In this document: positions 55,286-63,554 of the stretch, piece by piece
Layout: every line of letters starts with the position of its first letter
How positions within the stretch are numbered: the stretch's first letter is position 1
From: Thioclava sp. SK-1
GTDB taxonomy: Bacteria > Pseudomonadota > Alphaproteobacteria > Rhodobacterales > Rhodobacteraceae
Length of the DNA: 64,000 bases
Direction: 5' to 3'
Assembly (NCBI RefSeq): GCF_001705665.1
Contig: NZ_MDHA01000065.1
Location: forward strand, 62,001-126,000
Made by a program: the position numbers and the translations under genes
Notes under the pieces: generated by a model
Seen by the model: only the letters and a program-made list of their open reading frames with translations
The model's database searches: none
Told to the model about the DNA's origin: nothing

Positions 55286-55316
55286 CCTTTATAGGGGCCT
55301 ATATATGGGCAGCAAG
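55286..55316 (-). promoter_or_regulatory. Sigma-32 (RpoH) type promoter for hslO
   Basis: On the minus strand: CTTG (55316-55313), 17 bases, then CCTATAAAGG (55295-55286). The alphaproteobacterial RpoH consensus I recall is CTTG-N17/18-CYTATNTNNG; only one base of the -10 (A for T) departs. Position, 58 bases ahead of Hsp33, fits a heat-shock gene. Confidence 0.7.
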
Positions 55317-55337
55317 CTGTGAACCAAGGGGCAATGA

Positions 55338-55772
55338 ATGATCGCACGCTATGGGGCAAGTCCGCAAACGGGCCATCGTTACCGCAGACGACCCGGCGCC
55401 TATGCCATTTTGATCCGCGATGGGCAGCTATTGTTGACCCATCAATCCGCCCCGCAGCCAGAGTTTCAGCTGCCTGGCGGCGGGATTGATCCGGGCGAAA
55501 GCGGAATTCGTGCGCTGCACCGTGAGGTTTATGAAGAAACTGGTTGGGCAATTGACCGTCCGCGCAAACTGGGTGCCTTTCGCCGGTTCGTCTATATGCC
55601 CGAATATGACATGTGGGCGGAAAAGATCTGCCATATCTATCTTGCGCGGCCAGTCATCTGCCGTGGCGCGCCAGCAGAGCCGGGCCACCGTGCCATTTGG
55701 TCAACGCCTGCGGATGCGCTGTCGGTGATTAGGAATCCGGGCGATCGGGCGTTCCTAAAGCGGTTTGCCTGA
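55338..55772 (+). CDS. Nudix hydrolase
   Basis: 144-residue Nudix protein. The box is LPGGGIDPGES followed by HREVYEETGWAI, complete for Mg-binding. The N-terminus RYRRRPGAYAILIRDGQLLLTHQ and the WAEKICHIYLARPV stretch are like AP4A/8-oxo-dGTP-class Nudix enzymes, but the substrate is not clear. The ATG at 55338 follows AAGGGGCAATG. It is divergent from hslO and its stop is 289 bases from the adhesin start. Confidence 0.85.
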   Translation: MIARYGASPQTGHRYRRRPGAYAILIRDGQLLLTHQSAPQPEFQLPGGGIDPGESGIRALHREVYEETGWAIDRPRKLGAFRRFVYMPEYDMWAEKICHIYLARPVICRGAPAEPGHRAIWSTPADALSVIRNPGDRAFLKRFA

Positions 55773-55880
55773 CGCCAATCACGAATTTGTGATACCTTGC
55801 GGCGGCGGATGCCGATTTTCTGCAAAACATACCGGAAACGCTGAATTTTCGTGCGAACGTTGCGTCTTTAGGATGTAAAG

Positions 55881-55896
55881 TTAACGTTTGGTTAAC
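55881..55896 (+). promoter_or_regulatory. CtrA-type box 1 upstream of the adhesin gene
   Basis: TTAACGTTTGGTTAAC: a full TTAA-N7-TTAAC match, the CtrA consensus. Palindromic with flanks: AAAGTTAAC and GTTAACTTT (55877-55899) are inverted repeats with a five-base centre. It is 166-181 bases ahead of the adhesin start. Confidence 0.65.
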
Positions 55897-55979
55897 TTTT
55901 GCACGAATCGGTGAGTCTAGATTTACGTCCACCCCCCTACAAATTGCCCTGAACGTCAAATTTCTATCTAGAACTACCC

Positions 55980-56016
55980 TTAAAATTGCGTTAAATGGAA
56001 AAGCAGCAGTTATAAA
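55980..56016 (+). promoter_or_regulatory. CtrA-type box 2 and TATAAA element of the adhesin promoter
   Basis: TTAA (55980-55983), seven bases, TTAA (55991-55994), then 16 bases and TATAAA (56011-56016). The second TTAA half falls on the -35 position, as at CtrA-activated promoters of Caulobacter. The adhesin ATG is 46 bases after the TATAAA. The 289-base spacer is AT-rich compared with its surroundings. Confidence 0.65.
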
Positions 56017-56061
56017 TCGGTCAAAAGAACCGGATAACATTTTTTGAGGCGGAGCAGTCCT

Positions 56062-59000
56062 ATGGCAGAGTCGATCGACTTTGCCGTCCGTGACCAAACG
56101 GGCGGCGTGTCCCGTGGTATGGCGGGCGGCGAGGGTGCAAGTGATTTCATCCAAGTTGGTCAGGGAGACGCGGTCTCTCTGAATTTACGTAAAGCAAGCA
56201 TTCTGAAATATGAACGTGCGGGCGATGATCTTCAGGTCGTTCTGGCCGATGGTCGGGTTCTGACGCTGTCAAATTATTTCGATGCACAGCCGGGCGCAAA
56301 CAGCCTGTATATTTCAGCTGATGGCGAAATTACGCAGGTTTATCTTGAGGATACAGGCGAAGGCGTGCTGTTCGCAGATTACGCATCGCCCGAAATCATC
56401 GGTAAATGGAGCCCGAACGACGATCTGGCCTTCCTGGATGGTGAAGATATTTTGGCGCCAGCAGATGATGGCGCAACTGGCATGGCGGCATTCGCGCCTT
56501 TGCTGGGGCTTGGCCCATTGGGCGCGGCGGCTGGTTTGTTGGGTGCTGCCGCCGTGGCAGGCGGCGGTGGCGGTGACGGTGACGATGGCACGACGCCCAC
56601 TGATCCGGGCGGCGATGGTGACACCACCGACCAGAACACGCCAATCACACCCACCGTTGATAATGCTGATAGCGACACAACGCTGACCACGAATACGCCT
56701 GCCGATGATCAGGTTGTTCCTGTCAGCGGCACTGGTGAGCCTGGCTCAACCGTTGTTGTGACGGTCGGCGATCAGACGCAAGAAACCACCATTGACGATG
56801 ACGGTCTATGGGATGTTGTGTTTGAGGGGGATGATCTGCCAGCTGATGGCGATTACAGCTCTGAGGTGGTTGTGACCGCCCCGGATGGCACGGAATATGA
56901 GCTGGACGGTCCTGATTTCCTAATCGATATGACCCCGCCACCGCTTGAGGTGACGGAAGGGGCCGGATCGACTGGAGATGTCGAAAACCTGGAAGAATAC
57001 GCCGATGGCATCACCATCAGCGGCGAATCTGAAGCAGGCGCAACCGTTACTGTCGAAATCGACGGGCAGACGCAGTCGGCGGTTGTCGATGCGGATGGCA
57101 ACTGGACCGTGACCTTTACGGAAGATCAGCTGCCGGGCGGCGAGTATACCGAAGCGATGGTGATCACCGCGACGGATGTGAACGGTAATGAGACGATTTT
57201 GAACGACACATTGGTGGTCGACACGGTTCCTCATGCTGTGACCTTTGATACGGTCGCCAGTGACGATATCATCAATGCAGCCGAGCAATCGGCAGCGGCG
57301 GGTGTGGCCGTCAGCGGCACATCGACACCGGGTGCTGTGCTGCAGGTTGAATTTGCAGCAAACGGCGCCACGCATGAGGTGACTGTGGATGCGGATGGCA
57401 ACTGGTCCACGACCTTTGCCGCAGACGAAATCCCGACCGGCACCTATGACACGGCGATCAACGTCACCACGACGGATGCGGCGGGCAATGTTACGAACGC
57501 CAGCCATGCAATCGCGGTGGATACCGATTTCAACACGGTGACCTTCGACACGGTGGCGGCGGATGATGTCATCAACGCGGCAGAGCAATCGGCGGCGTCC
57601 GGTGTCACGGTCGGTGGAACAGCGACCGCGGGTGCCGTGCTTCAGGTGGTGTTTGCAGAAAATGGCGCCACGCATGAGGTGACTGTGGATGCGGATGGCA
57701 ACTGGTCCACGACCTTTGCCGCAGATGAAATCCCGACCGGCACCTATGACACGGCCATTGACGTTACCACGACGGATGCGGCGGGCAATGTCACCACCGC
57801 CAGCCATGCGATTTCGGTGGATACCGATCCAAATACCGTAACCTTTGATACCGTGGCCGGGGACGATATCGTCAATGCAGCCGAGCAATCGGCAGCGGTA
57901 GGTGTGACCGTCAGCGGCACATCGACACCGGGAGCGGTGCTGCAGGTCGAATTTGACGCGAACGGCGCCACGCATGAGGTCACGGTGGCTGCCGATGGCA
58001 CATGGTCCACTGTCTTTGAGGCATCGGAAATCCCGGCCGGCACTTATGACACGGCGATCAATGTCACCACGACGGACGCGGCGGGCAACGTTACCAACGC
58101 CAGCCATGATGTCGCGGTAGATACGCAAATCGGCGTCACGGTCAGCTCGGCCAATGTCACTGCGAATGATAACGTGGTGAATGCGGCAGAGTTTGACGGC
58201 GCAGGCTTTAGCCTGACCGGCACAACCGATGCCGGCAATGCCGTGTCGGTGACGATTGGCGGCGTGACGGTTCCGGCAACGGTCCTGTCAGGGGGGGCGT
58301 GGACGGTCAATCTGACGTCTGGTGATCTCGCGGCAGCGGGGCTGACCACAGGCACCTATGAGGCGGTCGTAACTGCGACAGATGCAGCCGGCAATGAAAT
58401 GAGCACATCGCGTGATGTGGTCTTTGATCTGGAAACCGCCGTCGCCTTTGGTGACACGCAGGCGGGTGACAACCTGATCACATCGGCTGACACAGGCGCA
58501 AGCACGGGTCTGACCCTGACAGGTATGTCAGAGCCGGGGAACTCGGTCACAGTGACATTGGGCACGGGCACTGCGACGGTTGTTGCGGGCGCTACGGGCA
58601 GCTGGTCTGCCGTGATCGCGGCAAGCGATCTGCCAACAGGCACGGGGACTGCGACGGCGACAGTGACGGCGACAGATGCGGCGGGCAATACCGCCACAGA
58701 CACGCATGAGCTGGATGTCGATACCGAGGTTCAAAACCTTGGCTTCACCACTGCCACGCCGAACGCATTGGTTGCGGATGACATCGTCAACGCAGCCGAA
58801 GGCGCGGGTGGCTTGGTTGTGACAGGCACGGTTGAGGCCGGTTCACAATCGGTCGTTTTGCAGCTGGGCAATGGGTCGGTGATTACCGTTCCTGCGGCGA
58901 ATATCGACGCTGCCGGGAACTGGAGCGCGACGATTCCTGCCGGGGATCTTCCCAATGTGGAAAGCTCCGAAACGCTGGTTGTGACGGCGACGGATGGTGT

Positions 59001-59925
59001 CGGCAACGTGTTGACTGCGGCGCCGATGACCATTGCCTTTGACCCGTTGGTGATGAATTTCGCTGTGACCTCAGATATGACGGCAGATAATGTCGTCAAC
59101 GCGAAAGAGGCTGCTGCGGGCTTTACTCTGACAGGGACGGTCGAGGCCGGTTCGGTTGTCATGGTGACCTTGGGCAGCGGCGCTGCACAACAGGCAACGG
59201 TGAATGCTGACGGCACATGGTCGATTGATTTTGATCGCGCTGACCTGGTTGCAGGCGGGGCGTCGGCCGCGACCGGCACTATGACCTATACCGTTGAAGC
59301 TGTGGATGCGGCGGGCAACGTGGCGGTTTTGGACAGTGCCGATAACAGCTTTGCCTATGATTTTGAGGCACCAGCAGCGGCAGATTTCTCGGATGTTCTG
59401 ATCGGCAGCACGACCTATTCGGGCGTTCTGATGGGCAGCACCGCTGAGGCAGGCACCTATGATCTGTCGGCTGTTCGCGCCGATGGGACGGTGGTCGATC
59501 TGGCGGAAACCAGCGCGGGCAGCTTCTATCAATTCGCACCGCAGGCAACATCGACATATCTGGTTGCGACAGATGTTGATGCGGCGGGCAATGAAAGCTC
59601 GACGTTGATGGTGGCCGATACCAACTCTAACGTGACGGTCGATTTGGGTCGTGACGGGTTGGAAGGGTTCGATTTTGCCAAGATCGATCTGGATCTGGCG
59701 GAAGCCAATCTGACGATCAGCGCAGATCAGATCCAGGAGCTGACCGGGCCAGATCATACGTTGATCATTCAAGGCGATGCGAATGACAGCGTTACGGTTA
59801 CAACGGACGGCTTCACGGAAACCGGCACTACGCAAATTGATGGTGAAGATTACACCATTTACACGCTGGGTGACGATGACGCGACGCTGATCATTGATGA
59901 CTCGATCACAAACCTGACCATCTGA
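56062..59925 (+). CDS. BapA-type Ig-repeat surface adhesin, type I secreted
   Basis: 1287-residue acidic protein. Residues 1-130 look like the BapA/Bap prefix domain (SLNLRKASILKYERAGDDLQ and LTLSNYFDAQPGANSLYI), then a hydrophobic Ala/Gly stretch with AAAG at 155-158, a Gly/Asp linker, and about ten Ig-like domains from residue 210. Three of them (393-692) are near-identical 100-residue repeats. The last 100 residues (LTISADQIQELTGPDHTLII, TLIIDDSITNLTI) resemble a type I secretion target domain; no RTX nonapeptides are seen. The start ATG 56062 follows GGCGGAG. The three secretion genes follow directly, so it should form surface or biofilm fibres. Confidence 0.82.
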   Translation: MAESIDFAVRDQTGGVSRGMAGGEGASDFIQVGQGDAVSLNLRKASILKYERAGDDLQVVLADGRVLTLSNYFDAQPGANSLYISADGEITQVYLEDTGEGVLFADYASPEIIGKWSPNDDLAFLDGEDILAPADDGATGMAAFAPLLGLGPLGAAAGLLGAAAVAGGGGGDGDDGTTPTDPGGDGDTTDQNTPITPTVDNADSDTTLTTNTPADDQVVPVSGTGEPGSTVVVTVGDQTQETTIDDDGLWDVVFEGDDLPADGDYSSEVVVTAPDGTEYELDGPDFLIDMTPPPLEVTEGAGSTGDVENLEEYADGITISGESEAGATVTVEIDGQTQSAVVDADGNWTVTFTEDQLPGGEYTEAMVITATDVNGNETILNDTLVVDTVPHAVTFDTVASDDIINAAEQSAAAGVAVSGTSTPGAVLQVEFAANGATHEVTVDADGNWSTTFAADEIPTGTYDTAINVTTTDAAGNVTNASHAIAVDTDFNTVTFDTVAADDVINAAEQSAASGVTVGGTATAGAVLQVVFAENGATHEVTVDADGNWSTTFAADEIPTGTYDTAIDVTTTDAAGNVTTASHAISVDTDPNTVTFDTVAGDDIVNAAEQSAAVGVTVSGTSTPGAVLQVEFDANGATHEVTVAADGTWSTVFEASEIPAGTYDTAINVTTTDAAGNVTNASHDVAVDTQIGVTVSSANVTANDNVVNAAEFDGAGFSLTGTTDAGNAVSVTIGGVTVPATVLSGGAWTVNLTSGDLAAAGLTTGTYEAVVTATDAAGNEMSTSRDVVFDLETAVAFGDTQAGDNLITSADTGASTGLTLTGMSEPGNSVTVTLGTGTATVVAGATGSWSAVIAASDLPTGTGTATATVTATDAAGNTATDTHELDVDTEVQNLGFTTATPNALVADDIVNAAEGAGGLVVTGTVEAGSQSVVLQLGNGSVITVPAANIDAAGNWSATIPAGDLPNVESSETLVVTATDGVGNVLTAAPMTIAFDPLVMNFAVTSDMTADNVVNAKEAAAGFTLTGTVEAGSVVMVTLGSGAAQQATVNADGTWSIDFDRADLVAGGASAATGTMTYTVEAVDAAGNVAVLDSADNSFAYDFEAPAAADFSDVLIGSTTYSGVLMGSTAEAGTYDLSAVRADGTVVDLAETSAGSFYQFAPQATSTYLVATDVDAAGNESSTLMVADTNSNVTVDLGRDGLEGFDFAKIDLDLAEANLTISADQIQELTGPDHTLIIQGDANDSVTVTTDGFTETGTTQIDGEDYTIYTLGDDDATLIIDDSITNLTI
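57238..58137 (+). repeat. Three tandem 300-bp repeats in the adhesin
   Basis: The phrase encoding VTFDTVAxDDIxNAAEQSAA starts at 57238, 57538 and 57838, exactly 300 bases apart, with one Ig-like unit per repeat. Units 1 and 2 share a stretch of about 60 identical bases (57364-57425 against 57664-57725), with few changes elsewhere. The neighbouring Ig units are far less alike, so these three are a recent local duplication. Confidence 0.9.
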
Positions 59926-59939
59926 TCGGAGGGCACGGG

Positions 59940-61283
59940 ATGACTGGGGTGAACGTCTTGAAGACGGTCTCCCGAGTCTCTTCGGCTCGGGTGGCGCTTG
60001 CAGGAACGGTTTTGCTGTTCCTTGCAGGCTGCATGGAGGGTACGCCCTTCCCGACTGGACGCTCCGCCTTTATGGCGTCCAGCCAAACCAGCGCAATGGC
60101 GCTGGCGACACCGGGAACCACGGCCACCAGCTCGGTGATCATTGCCAATCTGGCAGCACGTCAATCGGTTCTGACGGGCGAAAGCCCCTATGACAGGATT
60201 GCGCGGGCTGTGCTGACACAGTCAAAAAGTTCGGCGCAGGCAGAGCTTCGGGTGAAGCGGCTGACCGCCAAAGCGAAGTCAAAGAACTGGCTGCCGGAAT
60301 TACGTCCTGGCGTTAGCCTGACATCGCTGGGAGAACTGGTGACCTCCATGGTGTTCGAACAGGTGTTGTTCGACAATGGTGCGAAGAAGGCGGAACGCGA
60401 ATATGCCGCAGCTGATGTGGAAATTGCCGCTGTAAACCTGTCAGAGGATTATAATAACACCGTTTATGATGGGCTTGCGCATTATGTGCAGGCGCAGCAG
60501 GCTGCGGCGCAGGCCGACGTGGCCGAGATGGCGCAGGCATGGTTGGCGAAATACGACCGCATCATGATGGAACGCGTGCGCGGTGGCTTATCGGATATGT
60601 CCGAAAAACGAGTCATTTTGCAGAAACTGTCCGAGATGGAGGCGACCGCCGCAACTGACCGCGACACGGCACGCGGACAGATGGCGCAATTGGCCGCAAT
60701 GGCGGGTGGCCCGATGGGCGATCTGTCGGGCGTGCCGGACATCACCATTCCTACAACTATGCCGGTGGCCCTTTCGGTTGAACGGGCCATGGGGGAGAAA
60801 TCCCTGATTGTGGCTGAGGCCAAGGTGGCCCGGGCCGGGTTGCTGCCCAGCCTGACCGCCGGGGCGTCTGTGGGTGCTGGTAAGCCAGACTATGCGCTGG
60901 ATCTGGGGGTGACGACGGCCTTGGGTCTTGGCACCGGTGATCAGCTGTCTGCATTGGATGCGGCCAAGCGTAGTGCAGAACAAAATGTCGAAGAAGCACG
61001 CCAAGATGCCCAGCAAGAGGTGGTGCGACTGCAATCCAAATTGGAGCGGCTGGAAGCCAAGCGCACGCGTGACGGTCAAGTTGTTGCGGAAATGGAACAG
61101 AGCCTGACGCTCTATACCGAGCAATATCGCCTTGGCGGTCGCTCACTAATGGAGCTTGTGACGCAATTTGAAAGCTATGCCGATATGAAACGGGCCCATG
61201 CGGGACTGAAATTCGATATTGCGCTGATAAAGCTGGAAATTGCACGCCAACACGGGATATTGGTAGAGGGAGAAATTATCTAA
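59940..61283 (+). CDS. TolC-family outer-membrane lipoprotein of the type I secretion system
   Basis: 447-residue precursor. The lipoprotein signal ends in the lipobox LAGC (Cys about 31). Two repeats of long helices follow, with short strands between (FEQVLFDNGAKKAEREYAAA and YTEQYRLGGRSLMELVTQFESY): the tunnel pattern of TolC/LapE proteins. It would form the outer-membrane pore for the adhesin. Start ATG 59940 follows GGAGGG, 14 bases after the adhesin stop. The lipid anchor is a feature of OprM-like, less of TolC-like, channels. Confidence 0.83.
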   Translation: MTGVNVLKTVSRVSSARVALAGTVLLFLAGCMEGTPFPTGRSAFMASSQTSAMALATPGTTATSSVIIANLAARQSVLTGESPYDRIARAVLTQSKSSAQAELRVKRLTAKAKSKNWLPELRPGVSLTSLGELVTSMVFEQVLFDNGAKKAEREYAAADVEIAAVNLSEDYNNTVYDGLAHYVQAQQAAAQADVAEMAQAWLAKYDRIMMERVRGGLSDMSEKRVILQKLSEMEATAATDRDTARGQMAQLAAMAGGPMGDLSGVPDITIPTTMPVALSVERAMGEKSLIVAEAKVARAGLLPSLTAGASVGAGKPDYALDLGVTTALGLGTGDQLSALDAAKRSAEQNVEEARQDAQQEVVRLQSKLERLEAKRTRDGQVVAEMEQSLTLYTEQYRLGGRSLMELVTQFESYADMKRAHAGLKFDIALIKLEIARQHGILVEGEII

Positions 61284-61301
61284 CAAGGTATTGGGGGGGC
61301 G

Positions 61302-63554
61302 TTGTCCGAGAGGGTCATCGCATTTGACATAAACGCAGCCCGCGTCAGCGGGGCGTCTGATGGTGCTTTGCCCAAATCAATGCCGTCACAGCCGCCAGCG
61401 GCCAAACGCCCGGCGGATCGTGCAAAATCGCGTGCTGAATTGGCCGCCGCCTATGCGGGCCTGTTGGGTGCGGAAATCCCGGCTGCCGATATTCTGGAGC
61501 AAATGCTTCTGGCAGTTGGTGAAGCCACCGCCGCTGTTACCGGTGAAACTGCGGGACAGGGTGTTCAACCAGAGCATATCGCCGCCGTCCTGCGCGTTGC
61601 CGGGATGAGCGCCGAGGTTGAAAAGATAAAATCCATCACGCCGGGCCAATGGCCAGCACTTGCCCAGATGCGGAATGGCCAGATGGTCCTTGTGGTCGGG
61701 CAGGAAATGGAAAGCCTGTTCGTGTACGATAAAACCTGCCAGGATCAGCGGGCCGAAGTGCCGATTGGGGAATTCGCGTCCTTCTTTACGGGACAGGTCG
61801 TGCGGGCGCGCACCACGTTGCGCCAATTGGAAGAACGCCACAAAATAACCGCCGATCAGCAGCATTGGTTCTGGGGCACGTTCAAAGCGCAGCGCCGTGC
61901 CTTTGGCGAGGTCGCTCTGGGCTCTCTTTTCGCCAATATTCTGGCCGTTGGCGTCGCGTTGTTTTCGCTGCAGGTCTATGACCGTGTGATACCGCACCAA
62001 TCCGAAGCAACGCTTTGGGTTTTGGCGCTTGGCGCGTGTTTGGCGTTGGGAATGGAGATGGCGCTGAAACTGGCACGCGCAGGGCTGATGGATATGGCCG
62101 GGCGTAAGATCGAATTATCTGTTCAGCAGCTGTTGATGGCGCGGTTGCTGGGGATGAAGCCGTCTAACCAACGCTCACCCAGCCAGCTTTTCTCTGCGAT
62201 GCGGGAGTTTTCTTCGGTGCGAGAGTTTTTCACCGCATCGACGATCGGCACTTTGGCAGATATTCCGTTTATTTTCGTATTTCTGGCGCTGGTGGCGTCT
62301 ATTGGTGGCTCCATCATGTGGGTGCTGCTAGCAGGCGGTATCTTGATGGTGTTGCCCGGGTTCTTCTTTCAAAAGAAGATGATCCGTTTGACCGAGGCGA
62401 CGCAGGGTGCCTCTGCGCGCGCGTCGCGGCTTTTGCATGAGGCGATTTATGAACATGAAACGGTGTCGACAACACGCGGTGCCGACCGGATTAAGCGGAT
62501 CTGGGAAGAGCTGATCACCCTGTCTGCGGTGAAATCATCAGAGCAACGTAAGCTGGCGGCCGCACTGACCTATTGGGCGCAGATGATTCAACAGGGCACC
62601 TATATCGCCGCTGTGGTGATCGGCACCTATATGGTGTTTGCGGGTGACTTTACCGTTGGATCCATTATTGCAATCGGGATTTTGACTTCGCGGACCCTCG
62701 CGCCACTGACGCAGCTGTCGGGAACTCTGGCGCGATGGTCCAATGTCAAAGCCGCGCTGGATGGGTTGGATAAGATTGCGTCATCGGATCAATCCCATGC
62801 CGATGATCGGTCCTATCTGCGCACCGACCGGGTGAATGGTGAATTTGAACTGCGCCACACGACGTTCCAATATGACCCGGAAGGCGCCGCAACTGTCGAT
62901 ATCCCCAGTTTGCAAATCCCAGCAGGGCAGAAAGTGGCCGTGCTTGGGACCAATGGCTCTGGCAAGTCCACATTCCTCAAGCTGCTGGCGGGGCTGTATG
63001 AGCCGCAGTCGGGGCGGATTTTGTTAGACGGCATTGATATTGGCCAGCTGCATCCACGTGATTTGCGCCGCTCACTTGGGTATCTTAGTCAAGATGTTCG
63101 CCTGTTTGCAGGAACCTTGCGCGACAATTTGAACATGACCCAGCTGGAACGGGATGATGAGCGACTGTATCAGGCGCTTGATTTTGCCGGTCTGGGGCCG
63201 TTCTTGCGTGCCCATCCAAAGGGGTTAGATCTGCAAATCCGCGATGGTGGTGAGGGGCTGTCCGTAGGGCAGCGGCAATCGATTGGCTGGGCGCGGCTGT
63301 GGCTGCAAGATCCATCTGTTGTGATCTTGGACGAGCCAACCGCCGCCTTGGATACTACGCTGGAAACCACATTGGTCAGCCGCCTGGAAGGGTGGTTGAT
63401 CGGCCGCACAGCGATCATCGCAACGCACCGCGTGCCGATCCTGGCACTGACTGCACGCACATTGATTTTGCAAAATGGCAAATTGGCGGTAGATGGCCCG
63501 CGTGATGCTGTTTTGGCCCATCTGACCAAATCCAAAGCAACCGGTGGACGATGA
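61302..63554 (+). CDS. Type I secretion ABC transporter (HlyB/LapB family)
   Basis: 750-residue inner-membrane exporter. An N-terminal C39-like domain (about 45-185) without a visible catalytic cysteine is followed by six membrane segments (about 200-490) and an ATPase with Walker A GTNGSGKST (about 548), the signature LSVGQRQSIGWARL (about 652), Walker B VVILDEPTAALD and H-loop ATHRVP. This layout is that of RTX/adhesin exporters. The start is TTG 61302, three bases after GGGGGGG; a weaker ATG lies at 61380. It overlaps the HlyD gene by four bases. Confidence 0.87.
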   Translation: MSERVIAFDINAARVSGASDGALPKSMPSQPPAAKRPADRAKSRAELAAAYAGLLGAEIPAADILEQMLLAVGEATAAVTGETAGQGVQPEHIAAVLRVAGMSAEVEKIKSITPGQWPALAQMRNGQMVLVVGQEMESLFVYDKTCQDQRAEVPIGEFASFFTGQVVRARTTLRQLEERHKITADQQHWFWGTFKAQRRAFGEVALGSLFANILAVGVALFSLQVYDRVIPHQSEATLWVLALGACLALGMEMALKLARAGLMDMAGRKIELSVQQLLMARLLGMKPSNQRSPSQLFSAMREFSSVREFFTASTIGTLADIPFIFVFLALVASIGGSIMWVLLAGGILMVLPGFFFQKKMIRLTEATQGASARASRLLHEAIYEHETVSTTRGADRIKRIWEELITLSAVKSSEQRKLAAALTYWAQMIQQGTYIAAVVIGTYMVFAGDFTVGSIIAIGILTSRTLAPLTQLSGTLARWSNVKAALDGLDKIASSDQSHADDRSYLRTDRVNGEFELRHTTFQYDPEGAATVDIPSLQIPAGQKVAVLGTNGSGKSTFLKLLAGLYEPQSGRILLDGIDIGQLHPRDLRRSLGYLSQDVRLFAGTLRDNLNMTQLERDDERLYQALDFAGLGPFLRAHPKGLDLQIRDGGEGLSVGQRQSIGWARLWLQDPSVVILDEPTAALDTTLETTLVSRLEGWLIGRTAIIATHRVPILALTARTLILQNGKLAVDGPRDAVLAHLTKSKATGGR

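Noticed and set aside
56920-58128. 402-residue open frame on the minus strand opposite the adhesin repeats
   Set aside because: It mirrors the repeat period and codon bias of the adhesin, has no ribosome-binding site and no recognisable domain, so it is a shadow of the repeats.
57238-58137. CRISPR-like or satellite reading of the 300-bp repeats
   Set aside because: The period is a whole number of codons, the frame stays open and each unit is an Ig-like domain; there are no short repeats with unique spacers.
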